Below, one piece after another: positions 1-9,522 of a stretch of 64,000 nt of DNA. The stretch's first letter is position 1, and each line of letters starts with the position of its first letter. The position numbers were made by a program, and so were the translations under genes. Source of the DNA: Chytriomyces cf. hyalinus JEL632. Lineage: Eukaryota > Chytridiomycota > Chytridiomycetes > Chytridiales > Chytriomycetaceae. The stretch lies in contig JAIWWG010000011.1 in assembly GCA_025435555.1 (NCBI GenBank), positions 186,001 through 250,000 of the forward strand, read 5' to 3'. Under the pieces are notes generated by a model. That model was given only the letters and a program-made list of their open reading frames with translations, searched no databases and was not told the origin of the DNA.

Positions 1-469
1 TGACAAGATTCAAGTCTTGCATTCATTTGACGATGGGTGGTCTTACGGAAAGAACTTGAGCACTGGAAAGGAAGGGTGAGATGCTTTACGCCGCGCTCTT
101 TGAGATGAGCTTGCTAACCTTTTTTCAAAAAACAGAAACTTTCCATCTGACTGCCTCGAAAACTCGAATCCAGAAAATGTCGGAAAATCACCTAAACAGC
201 GCGCATCCTCAATGCTCGGTGCCGCTACCCCCATGGCGCTCCAAGTCATTTACGATTTCATGCCCGAACAATCCGATGAAGTCCTCCTCTACGCCGGCGA
301 CCAAGTCGAGGTACTGAAAAGCTACGATGACGGATGGTGCTACGTTCGTAACCTGTCGAGCGGACAGGAAGGACTTTGCCCAGAAGACTGTATTGATGGA
401 TACAATGATGGTGGTGTAAAGATTGGGAACCGACACAAGCAGCGCGTTTCAAGCATATATGGTGCTTGA
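1..469 (+). CDS. SH3-domain protein, 3' end (partial)
   Basis: The gene begins left of the window. Exons 1-75 and 136-469 join in frame across a 60-nt GT-AG intron (76-135). The predicted C-terminus holds the second half of one SH3 domain (DDGWSYGKNLSTGKEG, then after the intron NFPSDCL) and a second complete SH3 domain starting ALQVIYDF, with an acidic RT loop (EQSDEV), the DDGW tryptophan and the closing CPEDCI. SH3 domains bind proline-rich ligands, commonly in actin, polarity or signalling complexes. The part that would name the protein lies outside the window, so no function is assigned. The tandem arrangement at the extreme C-terminus is clear; which SH3 family it belongs to is not. Confidence 0.85.
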
Positions 470-1009
470 TTCCTTTTTTTTGGGCTTGTATAGATTGAGA
501 ATTCGAGGGCATCTTTGATATCCTTGTTTTGTTTTTGGGCTTTATTTTTCGTTTCTTTTTGTTGGTGAAGATGATCTTCACCACTGTTTCACACCTTCTT
601 TGGAGAGCGCATTGAACTGTTCGGTTGGATCTCTCTCTCGTTTCCTTTAGTACACTTACAGTAGAATAAATGCGCAGTGAAAGTTATGTGGACGGGACTC
701 ATGAATTCTACCACAACAAATCAAATGGTCTTGCATTGATAAAAGTCACGTCTGCTGGAAACTTGGAATCCCCTTGAAGGGCATAAGAAACCAGCCATCG
801 TGATCAAGATCAAGTTCTGTTTATTATGAAATTGGAAGAATTTGAAGCGAATGCTTGTGCACGTTATTCGGATATGACCGGTTTGCTATTGACACCACAA
901 GGACTGCATTCGCGTTAAAATGCTGCTGATTTGGGCGCGGGTCATGCTTATGGAAGAGACGATAATATTCCCCTTTCGGCTTTTGGACTGTAATTGACGG
1001 GACCCCGCT
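470..1009. other. Intergenic, no gene seen
   Basis: Convergent 3' flanks of the SH3 gene (plus strand) and small gene copy A (minus strand). An AATAAA poly(A)-type hexamer on the minus strand lies at 820-825 and could end the copy A transcript. I see no coding sequence or RNA gene here. Confidence 0.5.
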
Positions 1010-1228
1010 TCAGATGAATTTGTTGCCCACGAAAAGCGCCGAAGCTGTCATGGACTGCTGGCTTAAGATGCTTGCAGTAGATTTGGTTGAAGACTCTGAC
1101 GTAGCGGAGGCGGGGGACTCGGCACGGGTTTCGGATGCTGCTTGTGGCTTCGGCGATCCCATGGAAAGAGCTTGGGCACGTGGGAACATGGAGGACTGGG
1201 CAGAAGTGGAGTTGGCGATGGCTGGCAT
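1010..1228 (-). CDS. Small serine-rich protein, family copy A (72 aa)
   Basis: One of three intact copies of a short family I do not recognise. It starts MPAIANSTSAQSSMFP and ends SMTASALFVGNKFI; the middle is rich in Ser, Ala, Thr and Pro with regularly spaced acidic residues. No signal peptide or long hydrophobic segment is visible. The start is set by the conserved MPAIANS that opens every copy and by a TATA box about 70 nt upstream (1295-1302), followed by a C/A-rich leader. It is divergent from copy B and in direct orientation with copy C, to which it is nearly identical over about 390 bp. That the family is expressed is inference from the promoter and from conservation of the reading frame in three copies; function is unknown. 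Confidence 0.6.
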   Translation of the reverse strand: MPAIANSTSAQSSMFPRAQALSMGSPKPQAASETRAESPASATSESSTKSTASILSQQSMTASALFVGNKFI

Positions 1229-1294
1229 GTTTGGTAGCTTTGGGTTGTTGTTCGTTGTTGTTGTTTTGATGGAGGATTCAGACAGTCGACCTTG

Positions 1295-1393
1295 GTTATA
1301 TATTGATTGAAGTGTGGCGAAGCTGCCCACCCACGATAAAAATTCATGAAAATTCATGGAAACAAAACCCTCGTTTTTGGTCGCTCCGCCGAA
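1295..1393 (-). promoter_or_regulatory. Promoter of copy A: TATA box plus repeated upstream block
   Basis: TATATAAC at 1295-1302 on the minus strand lies about 67-74 nt before the copy A start. Immediately upstream, 1310-1393 is a block found again nearly unchanged before copy C (2899-2985); it contains TCGTGGGTGGGC and ends at the same point in both places. Promoter role is inferred. Confidence 0.5.
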
Positions 1394-1636
1394 CCTGCTT
1401 TTCCACACAGCCAGCCGTTTTCGTTGATGGCACTGGCTCTGCTCTCAGCGTTACTTGCAGCACTTGAGGGAGAGTTGGCTTGGTTCAGGATTGGAATGCT
1501 ACGCAGCATTGCAACAGCTCGTTGCATGAATGCTGTTCACACAGCGTGTCAGGCATCGGTAGAGTCGTGTAACACGAGGACTGTGGCTGCCTGTTTTGCA
1601 ATAAGACCAGTAAACGCGCCGATTGAAGGGATTTTC

Positions 1637-1695
1637 ATTGCCCACGATTTAGTTTTTTAATTTTTCGTGGGCAATATTTACCAACAGTATATAAA
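1637..1695 (+). promoter_or_regulatory. Promoter of copy B: 11-bp inverted repeat plus TATA box
   Basis: ATTGCCCACGA (1637-1647) and TCGTGGGCAAT (1665-1675) form a perfect 11-bp inverted repeat with a 17-nt AT-rich spacer. It is followed by TATATAAA at 1688-1695, 66 nt before the ATG. The CCCACGA core also occurs upstream of copies A and C, so it may be a shared regulator site; this is inference. Confidence 0.5.
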
Positions 1696-1760
1696 CGCCG
1701 GCTGCCCCCACTCTGGCTGCCATCACAAAACAGCAAAGAACATCCAACAACAACCCAAAC

Positions 1761-1982
1761 ATGCCAGCTATCGCCAACTCTGCCTCTGACCAGTCCTCCA
1801 TGTTCCCAAGTTCTCGAACCCTATGCATGGGATCCCCCAAGTCCGACCAACAAACGCGTGTAGGATCACCTGATTCTGTCCAGTCAGCAACTTCTGCTGG
1901 CACAGTCAAGTCCGCTGCAAGCATCCAGCATGAGCTGTCCATGACAGCAACGACTTTGTTTCTCGGAAGCAAAGTTTTGTGA
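1761..1982 (+). CDS. Small serine-rich protein, family copy B (73 aa)
   Basis: Most diverged intact member of the MPAIANS family. It keeps the opening (MPAIANSASDQSSMFP), the central MGSPKS stretch and the closing (LSMTATTLFLGSKVL), while many middle residues differ from copies A and C. A frame open from end to end despite this divergence argues that the protein, not just the DNA, is conserved. TATATAAA lies at 1688-1695 and a C/A-rich leader precedes the ATG, as in the other copies. AATAAA follows near 2095. It is transcribed away from copy A, and the two promoters share the 1229-1760 interval. No domain is recognised. Confidence 0.6.
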   Translation: MPAIANSASDQSSMFPSSRTLCMGSPKSDQQTRVGSPDSVQSATSAGTVKSAASIQHELSMTATTLFLGSKVL

Positions 1983-2596
1983 GCTTCATGACCTGACAGG
2001 TCAACTTTACCAGTACTACCCACCTCAGCAACAACGCACCATTTCGACAGCCAATACCATTTCAATAGCAAGAATAACCCATTATCAGTAGCATAAATAA
2101 AACGATGAATTTCAATTCAAATTTGCAAAAATTAAGCTTGGAGAATGTCCAACAACACCATTGACGAGAGTCTGAAGAAGAACAGACTCGGCATTTGAAT
2201 CGTGATTTGAACGACGCTTGAAATGAACCGCATATGAAAGAGAGGATGCGGGGTTGGCGTTTTGTCTTCTGTTGGTCCTGAGGCGATCGGTCGTGTTAAA
2301 TGAAGAACATAATCATGGACAGCTTCTGCTCTTGGCTATCAGATCAGCCGCATGAAACACAACAGTCGATAGCAGTTTCCATAATTCAGATCTTGATTCA
2401 AATAGGAAGAATCAGTGGGATTTTATTGAAATGGGTTGAAAGATGAATCATGTCGGCGCAAGCAGGCGCACAAAATGGCTATCGAGAGATTTCAAGCCGT
2501 CAGGCCTCTTGCTTGCAGGGTATTGTTGTTGGATACGAATATTGCTTGTTGAATACGAGCATTGGCGCAAGAATATGGATTTATCGCTGAAGCGCT
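1983..2596. other. Intergenic between copies B and C
   Basis: Convergent 3' flanks of copy B (plus) and copy C (minus). AATAAA near 2095 suits the end of copy B. The open frames here look incidental and nothing else is recognised. Confidence 0.4.
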
Positions 2597-2818
2597 TCAA
2601 ATGAACTTGTTGCCGACGAAAAGCGCCGAAGCTGTCATGGACTGCTGGCTCAGAATACTTGCAGTGGATGCAGTTGAAGACTCTGATGTAGTGGAGACCG
2701 GTGACTCGGCACGTGTGTCGGATGCTGGTTGTGATTTCGGCGATGCCATGGAAAGGGCTTGGGCACGTGGGAACATGGAGGAGGACTGGGCAGAGGCAGA
2801 GTTGGCGATGGCTGGCAT
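2597..2818 (-). CDS. Small serine-rich protein, family copy C (73 aa)
   Basis: Close paralogue of copy A: it opens MPAIANSASAQSSSMFP and closes SMTASALFVGNKFI, with one extra serine near residue 14 compared with A. Promoter elements match those of A: a TATATATG box at 2889-2896 and the shared block at 2899-2985. The upstream leader is a run of GTT/AAC triplets, slightly expanded relative to A. The pair looks like a recent segmental duplication of gene plus promoter. No signal peptide, membrane segment or known domain is visible; function is unknown. Confidence 0.6.
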   Translation of the reverse strand: MPAIANSASAQSSSMFPRAQALSMASPKSQPASDTRAESPVSTTSESSTASTASILSQQSMTASALFVGNKFI

Positions 2819-2888
2819 GTTTGGTTGTTGTTGGTTGTTGTTGGTTGTTGTTGTTTTGATGGAAGGATTCCGATAGTCGCCCTTGTTC

Positions 2889-2985
2889 ATATATAGCTTG
2901 AAGTGTGGCGAAGCTGCCCACCCACGATAAAAAATTCATGAAAAATCATGGAAACAAAACCCTCGTTTTTGGTCGCTCCGCCGAA
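2889..2985 (-). promoter_or_regulatory. Promoter of copy C: TATA box plus repeated upstream block
   Basis: TATATATG at 2889-2896 and, upstream, the same block seen before copy A, containing TCGTGGGTGGGC. Similarity to the copy A block stops at about 2985, which marks the edge of the duplicated unit. Confidence 0.45.
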
Positions 2986-3124
2986 CTTATTGGTACTCAC
3001 TCACACGAACACGTCGAGAGAGAATCAGAAACTGGAGACGCGGATGTTTGTGTTGGGTGAGGGGGGTTCTTACTGAAGCCACGTACGGAATTGTTTTGTT
3101 TTCCTTCGCTTGCACACCATCAAT

Positions 3125-3552
3125 TTATTGCATAAACGGCAAGCGCGTAAAGATAGATTTGTCAAGGATTGCGGCTGCTAAACTTTGCCACGATGTGAAG
3201 GGTTTCTGCTTGGCGTCAACAGTTTCAGACTGGCTCTTTCCACGTTTGGCACAGCAGCAAATTGCCGAGACACAGCAAATGAGAAGAAGCAAAGAACCAA
3301 CAACAATGCCACCAATCTCAATCTAGGAGAAGTTTCGCCCGACTTCCAAGTACCCGATGCGACCACTGGGACACGCGGCTTGTTCACCGCCCCACATCTT
3401 AACGCTCGTTATGCAGACGTGACTGCAGGTGGTGACCGTCGCGATGGAAGAATATTGTTTCCGTGGCACAGGCACACGCATTGTATAGTTGTTGCGTATA
3501 CACTGGCTGTCAGCAAGAAGAGCGGCAGCAGGATGGACTGGATGTTGGTCAT
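3125..3552 (-). pseudogene. Broken small secreted, Cys-rich, single-pass membrane protein
   Basis: From an ATG at 3552 the minus strand encodes a clear signal peptide (MTNIQSILLPLFLLTASVYA) followed by a cysteine cluster (TTIQCVCLC), then stops at 3409-3411. In another frame, overlapping and continuing, are a cysteine-rich stretch (ATVTTCSHVC, later AACPSGRIGY), one in-frame TAG, a hydrophobic helix (IGGIVVGSLLLLICC) and a basic 40-residue tail ending at 3125-3127. Together these resemble one type I membrane protein split by a one-base shift and one stop. TATAAAA lies at 3591-3597. An unusual intron could explain part of this, but I find no splice pair that restores one frame. A decayed gene is the simplest reading. 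Confidence 0.4.
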
Positions 3553-3799
3553 GCTTTTTGTTGATTTGTGATTTGGAACTGGGAGTCTGGTTTTATACGG
3601 AACCTTTGTCAAATACCACGCGAAATAGAGCGACGTTTGGATAGAGCGTCAGATTGAGTGCCAGATCTGTCGATTGGGACCAAGCAGGCATGGTGACCCC
3701 AAGTATAAAGTAAAATATACTCTATACTGCCAGCATGCAAAGATGATTCAGGGCGGCTGTAGCTGAGAGTTGTACTTTAGGTTTCAGATAAGTCAAGGA

Positions 3800-3923
3800 G
3801 GCAATTGAGTCCGGGGACCGTGCGCAAGTTTGGTTGGTCAGACCTGGGCGATGCCAGGGATAGAGCATGTGCGGGTGTGAACAGTGATTATTGGGTAGAG
3901 ACAGAGCTAAAGATGCCTGGCAT
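3800..3923 (-). pseudogene. Decayed copy D of the small serine-rich family
   Basis: On the minus strand from 3923 the sequence opens ATGCCAGGCATC, matching ATGCCAGCTATC of copy B, but the frame stops after 11 residues (MPGIFSSVSTQ). The following 90 bases still align with the nucleotide sequence of copy B (for example TCTGACCAACC against TCCGACCAACA) without an open frame. It therefore looks like a fourth family member that has lost coding capacity. Confidence 0.5.
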
Positions 3924-4174
3924 GTTGGTTTTATGCATGGTTGACCTGTGCCGTTGCGCAGCAGTTACAGTGCCGCAGCAAGTGGCATTCTGTCGCTTGA
4001 GTCACTGCGCTTCCCTTGCATCATGAAGATGGTTCTGGAATGATATTTGCCCTTCTCAAGGAGGGATGTTCAACGCGTGAAATCCCAAAATGAGGGTTGT
4101 GTGGCACTGCAATGACATGGCGCAGTCGCTTTGCCTGTGACACTTTTCAACACGGTTCAACTTCCTTCCAACCG

Positions 4175-4182
4175 TATAAAAA
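4175..4182 (+). promoter_or_regulatory. TATA box of the 58-residue ORF
   Basis: TATAAAAA, 61 nt before the ATG at 4243, followed by a leader rich in CAA/CCA repeats like those of the neighbouring small genes. Confidence 0.45.
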
Positions 4183-4242
4183 GCGCACTCCTGCCATTGA
4201 ATAACAGCATCCAACCAAACAACCAACCAAGTCCAAATCAAA

Positions 4243-4419
4243 ATGCACAAGAACTCTCCAGCTGCCGTCGCTTCCTTCACCAGCAAGAATCTGGTCTTTT
4301 CCCACACCGATACAACGGGTCTTCCCTTGTCGCGCAACGGCACCGCCGACTCGAACCAATCGCGCCGCAGTCTCAAGTCCTTGCGCTCTGTGTGGGCCAC
4401 CCTGTTTCGCAGAAACTGA
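4243..4419 (+). CDS. Small Ser/Arg-rich protein (58 aa), unrecognised
   Basis: The ORF runs MHKNSPAAVASFTSKN to LRSVWATLFRRN, with a basic Ser/Arg/Leu-rich second half (NQSRRSLKSLRSVWATLF) that could form an amphipathic helix. It is not a sequence match to the MPAIANS family but has the same gene architecture: TATA box about 60 nt upstream, C/A-rich leader, no intron, and an AATAAA near 4579. The small size means a chance ORF cannot be excluded. The matching promoter and poly(A) signal are the reason for listing it. Confidence 0.4.
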   Translation: MHKNSPAAVASFTSKNLVFSHTDTTGLPLSRNGTADSNQSRRSLKSLRSVWATLFRRN

Positions 4420-5411
4420 TCGTGTCCTTCCAGCCCAACGTCGTCTGCGGACAGCTCTCTTAAAAATCATGGGGAATGGCGTGCGTGACAACAAGCCAGC
4501 ACATCAAAAAGTCCAACAACCAGTGCAAACAAGCGCCACCAATTCATTCATTGATGAATTTAGTTCTGATTATGTAAAATAAACTACACCAATATCTGCA
4601 TCACCAATCTGTTTGTTAACGCCCTATGCCCATATGTGAAACAAAAATGGCAAGCAAGGATAGGTCTGCTTAAACGTGTCGTGCGTCACTTAGAAGCGCC
4701 ATGTCCCTGTATCCTACACTTAAAAAACCAAATCAAAAAGTGACAGAATTACGCGTCAAACATGCGCGTTGTGCACAAAAACTCATGTCACGTCAAAGGA
4801 GTTTACATTGGCGCATGCTCATGTTGTTTATTTACAAGAATCATAACTAAATATTGCATCAATGTGAGCAAGTGCATTTTGTTTGGGTGTGTCGTTAAGC
4901 TGCTTGCTTGTGCTGGCTGTAACGACCTTTATGATTGCTTGTGCTGGCTGTAACGACCTTCATGATTTCGCTTCCGCCCGATGTTTGGCTGCGGAGAATT
5001 GCTGTAAATTGGAGTTGCGTGATTGGATTTTTAGAAGTGGAAGTGGAGGCAGCGGCGTAATGACTTTTGAAGATACTTCCAAGCCTGAACAACTAAATTT
5101 ACTTACTTTACCGCCAGTTTGTTGCTTTCTTTGCAGATTTGCCTGTTCCACTTCTGCTTGTATCGCTGAGGGAGCCTGCCTTTCTGTCTTGTGATGACTG
5201 AAGGGGCGTTTGGTGCGGCACGCACAGCTGTGTGCACAAGGCCAGTTTATCACATTCTGATTAACAGAATTTATGCGAATTGCTATTGCTTCAATTTGTG
5301 ATGCATCCACTGTGTCTGGATTGCGTCTTCTCAACAACGGGTTTCATTGGTTGAAGATTGCTCATGCTTGTTGTAAAACATAAAAAACAGAATACATCAC
5401 GCCATTCCCCA
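4420..5411. other. Intergenic, about 1 kb, no gene seen
   Basis: Contains AATAAA near 4579 (likely end of the 58-residue ORF transcript) and a 31-bp tandem duplication. The longest open frame (minus strand, 4960-5337) has no recognisable domain and looks incidental. Confidence 0.4.
4906..4967 (+). repeat. 31-bp tandem duplication
   Basis: Two adjacent 31-bp units (4906-4936 and 4937-4967), each starting GCTTGTGCTGGCTGTAACGA, differ at one position. No function is suggested. Confidence 0.8.
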
Positions 5412-8388
5412 TCAATCTTCACCCTCTGAATCCCCCGCATGTCCCATCACTTCATCTTTAAAAGAACTCGGCCTGAACGTTGACGATGAGTTTTCAGCAG
5501 GCTTCATGATGGGCCTCACCCTTCCACCCAGCCGGGGGCTTGCAGCGATGGGCACTGGCGCCGACGTGTGGGTACTAGCTGCTCCATGTTCGTCGCGGCT
5601 AGTGCTGCCACTACTTCCATTCGCCGGATCATGGGTCACGAATCCACCATGAAACCCTTCGCCCAAACCCGTCACGAAACTGGGTCTTGCAAGACGCTCC
5701 GCAATGCTTTCGCGGACCTGAATTGTTTCAGCAGCAACGCTAGGTTTCCCATGCGCCCATGATGTTGTCCCTGTTTCCGATTCGTGCATTTGCGGCCTCC
5801 TGCCTGGATGTACATATACGGCTTCATCCTCCTCCTCCACAAGCCCGCGACCCATGGAAACCTCATCTTCGATTACTTGATGGGCCTGTCTGTGTGCAGG
5901 ATTGATTCTTTGGACAGGACTGCTTGGATGAACCTCAATCAAAAGCTGCTGTGGTTCTTTTGCAAATTCGATCGCGTCGCTAATTTTTTCGAAAAAGTGG
6001 TGGCTTCCCACGAGGTTATACAGTCCAGATCGCGTGAACCACGGTTTACAAGACTCGCGCAGCTTGACAAAACAGGTCGTGATCCCACGTGCGCGGTATG
6101 CTTCGACAATTTCAAGAAGCGTTTGCGTGGCACTGTTCACAAAAAAACGTCAACTTGAAACTTTCTAATCGGATTTAAGCCTGCCTTACCTGGCATCAAT
6201 GGCAGTCATGGCTCCTACATCGAAAATGACACAACGCAAGTCATCTGGCACATCCTGTCGAACCACAGGTGTGGCATGCGTTTCCTCAGCCCCAAGATCA
6301 CCCCCTCCATTACTAGAACTCTGAGAAGAGATGGGAAACCCAGCAGGAGACCTCGACCGAGACCGTGTTCTATCCCTTCGTCCATCGCCACTCGCAAGCT
6401 TCACAGCAACGCCGTCATTTCGAGCCGCACTTCTTTCACGCACACGCGGCGCTTCACCGGGATGCACATGCATTTCTCCGTGCACTTCCACGCGCTTCAA
6501 ACGTTATTTGAGTTGGCCCGTGTTTCCGAAAAACAAACCCTCTTCAATCCGCAGAATTAGACAGCCGTCAATTCTATGCACGGGCGATGAACTGTCGGAC
6601 GTGTTTGTGGGTCGAAATTTTTGTTTTATCTGCCCTGATGCTGGATCGACTACAACTGCTCGACCGAGAACCGCGATTCGAGTCTGGCGACACATAATGA
6701 TGTAAAATATACGAAATTGACAAGAAAAAGGTATTCGAAAGCTCACCTTTGTCGTATGCTTCACAACAAGCAACAAACTAGTCCCAACACTGATCAAAGT
6801 CCCCACCTCAATACTCACAAACATGGTTGTTCCAAACGTGAGCAGTAACAACCCCAAATCATTCCACGCTCTCACACGCAATATAAACTCAATATCATGC
6901 CACTCAATCAGTTTCATCGCAGCCACAACAATAATTGAGCTGCAAACGGCTTTTGGCAAGTAATAAAATAGAGGCAACAGATACAACATGGTGACAAGGA
7001 CAACTCCACCCGTCACAAGACCCGCCAGTTGCGTCTTTGCACCTGCAGCATCGTTGACGGCACTTCTGCCTAGACTTCCAAACGCAGGCCACCCGCCAAA
7101 CAAACTCCCAACAATATTCGCAACACCAAGCGCGACAAGCTCGCGGTTTGGACTCACACTATAATTGTGTTTTGTTGCATACGTTTTGGCAATGACGATG
7201 CTTTCGACGAATCCAATCACGGAAATGAGAATAGCACTGAGGACGTAGTATCGTAATTTCGCAAGGGTCATGGTGGCGGGCCATTGTGGAGCGCGAAAGC
7301 CGCCTTGCACGTCTTTGAGGACTGCTACACCCAGAGTTTCGTCCCACTTGAAAATGGCGCTGAGGAGTGTACTGGACACAACGAGAATCAAAATTTCAGG
7401 GGTGAGGCGGAGCAGCGGGGATGCTGATTTTCGGGACTTGACGTGCCGAAAAATAACTAAAAGTGCAATGCTGAGAATGGAAATGATTGCTGTGGGGGCA
7501 TGCGTTGCAGACAGATTTTGCAGAATATGAATCAGAGTTTCGATGGGCGATTTCTCCTCCTCCTCTCCAGAAACGAACGAGTTGAAAATAAAAGTCGAAT
7601 TTGTAGACGGACTGTTTGGATCGATTGCGAGCAAGACGGGTGTCTGGTCAATGACAATCACACACGCAGCCGCCGACACAAATCCGCGCAAAAGTGCTCG
7701 AGAAAGAACCGAATCAATGAAGCCGAGCCGGAAGAATCCAAGCGCAAACGTGAAAAATCCGACCATCATTGCAAGCATTGCTGCCGTGTCGGCGGCATCA
7801 GAATCGCTTGCGTTGAACGAAGTGCTTCTTTCTCGAACGGCGGCACCCACCAGAATCGAGACTGACGTTGAAGAGAGATTCATACGTTTAAAGGGGGGTG
7901 GTCCATCGACTCGATTTATGCAAAAACACGTACTCAGCGCCTCAGGGCCCACAGCAAGCGAGCGTGACATGCCAAGCATTGTGTAACAAACGAGCGGAGC
8001 AAAGCAGGTATACAGTCCATGGACAGGGGCGATGCGCACGATGGCTTGCGCGTACGAAAGAGCCTGTGTGGGGGTGCTGGTTAGTTTCTGTGTTGTAGGT
8101 GTTGTTGCGTACCTGCGGAATCAGCAGGCACGCGACAGACAGTCCAGCAACGGCGTCGTCGACAATGCATTCCCGCTTGTAAACGGGCAACCATCCAGTC
8201 ACGGGCACGTAGTACCGCAGGCGGGGCAGCAAATACTGAATGAACCCAGTCGCAGTGCTCCGAGACTCGCTCTCATTGTTGGTGCTAGTGTCATGCTGCA
8301 TGTGCGTGTCGGTATCCGTCTCGATCTCATTCTCGCCGTCTTCTCTTTCGGAATGGCCCAGCAGCGGTGTTGTGCTTGTTATTGCCAT
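5412..8388 (-). CDS. SulP-family anion (sulfate) transporter with STAS domain; internal TAA
   Basis: Exons 8388-8113, 8063-6747, 6683-6190 and 6132-5412; introns of 49, 63 and 57 nt join in frame (935 residues counting the stop position). The N-terminal half has the SulP opening (PQALSYAQA across the first junction, then VHGLYT) and about ten membrane segments. The C-terminal cytosolic STAS domain runs from RIDGCLILRIEEGLFFGNTGQLK to the region around VIFDVGAMTAIDA, with a long acidic tail. SulP proteins carry sulfate or other anions across membranes. An in-frame TAA at 6504-6506 falls inside the STAS domain right after NTGQLK, and family similarity (RLKRVEVHG) resumes immediately in the same frame. 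No splice signals remove it. The start at 8388 (MAITSTTP) lies 68 bp after the SDR stop; an upstream in-frame ATG at 8442 is also possible. Confidence 0.85.
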
Positions 8389-8456
8389 GCAGTTTGATAA
8401 AGATTTGAAGGATATTTTATTTGGCATTACAAACCCCTTCATCCCTCAAACTCCCT

Positions 8457-9522
8457 TCACTCCCTGTGCACCATGTGCACTGCAGCCTGGTTCGTTGGCA
8501 GCACGAGCATATTGGCAATGTTGACATGTGGTCTGCGACTCGCAGTGAACACAATCAACTCAGCAATGTCCTTGCCTTCCAATGGCTGGATGCCTTTGTA
8601 CACAGCATCCGCCTTGTCCTTGTCCCCGTAGAACCGCACAACACTAAACTCAGTCTCAACCATACCCGGGTCAATGGAGGTGACGTTGATCTTTGTGCTG
8701 ACGAGTTCGAGACGCAGCGTACGCGTAATTGCATCCACAGCGTGTTTCGAAGCGCAGTAGATACCACCTCCTGGGTACACCTATTATTATTGCAGTTGTT
8801 GCAATTGCTGAGTAAATGCGCCAACTGTCGTGAAACAAAAAGACTCCCACCTGTGTTCCAGCGATAGAACTGACATTGATGACGTAACCTTCATTGCGTT
8901 CCTTCATTCCAGGCAGCACAGCTTGCGTCACGTTTAGGAGACCCTTCACGTTGGTGTCAAACATGGTGTCGTACGCAGAGACAGGCACAGTCTCGATGGT
9001 GTCCATTCCCTGATATTCATTACGATAGACCGCCATTGTGAGACTTTTTTCAGTGCATGCAGTGATATACGGAATATACCTGCACAAGACCCGCGTTGTT
9101 GACGAGGATCGAAACGTTCTTGAATGCCTCCGGAAGAGCAGCGATCGATTCAAACACCTGCCAACAGCGAAACCCGGAAACACCCGATCGGACAGTCAGT
9201 CATTCAGACGACTCCGGCATTTTCCGATCCACAGTTAAACGGTACCTTCGCCCTGTCTCGCACATCCATCTCAATAGTGTGTACACTGATGCCGCTGTGT
9301 AGTGCAAGAAGCTCGCGCTTGACGTCGGCAAGACGATCGGCTCTCCGTCCAGTCAGGACCAGCTTCATGTCATTGTTGCTCGATGCGAATTCAAACGCAG
9401 TCGCACGTCCGATTCCAGCACTGGCGCCTATTGAGAGTCCGAGATGAGTCGCCTTATTGTGCCATTGCAACTGATGCCGTACCAGTGATCAAGGCCGTCT
9501 TGCCGCTCAGTCTTGAAAACAT
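8457..9522 (-). CDS. Short-chain dehydrogenase/reductase, YdfG/YMR226C-like
   Basis: Five exons (9522-9483, 9427-9246, 9157-9080, 9009-8851, 8780-8457) give 260 residues. Visible SDR motifs are the nucleotide-binding TGASAGIG formed across intron 1, NNAG, the catalytic serine in NVSSIAG, YCASK (YxxxK, about residues 161-165) and PGMVETEF. The C-terminus (LPTNQ region) matches the NADP-dependent 3-hydroxy acid dehydrogenases that oxidise L-serine, L-allo-threonine and related compounds (YdfG in bacteria, YMR226C in yeast). Substrate is inferred from that resemblance. It starts only 31 bp after the GH1 stop on the same strand, and an AATAAA at 9536-9541 lies in that gap, so the upstream gene's poly(A) signal overlaps this gene's leader. 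Confidence 0.9.

Noticed and set aside
1346-1660. 104-codon plus-strand frame between small genes A and B
   Set aside because: It overlaps both promoters, its start lies in the duplicated promoter block, and it has no conserved counterpart before copy C.
4960-5337. 125-codon minus-strand frame
   Set aside because: No domain, no promoter signal, and it runs through the 31-bp tandem duplication region; looks incidental.
6504-6506. Reassigned genetic code as the explanation of in-frame stops
   Set aside because: TAA and TGA clearly terminate most genes here (for example SPF1, FMP27 and OPT neighbours), so isolated stops are local lesions or errors.
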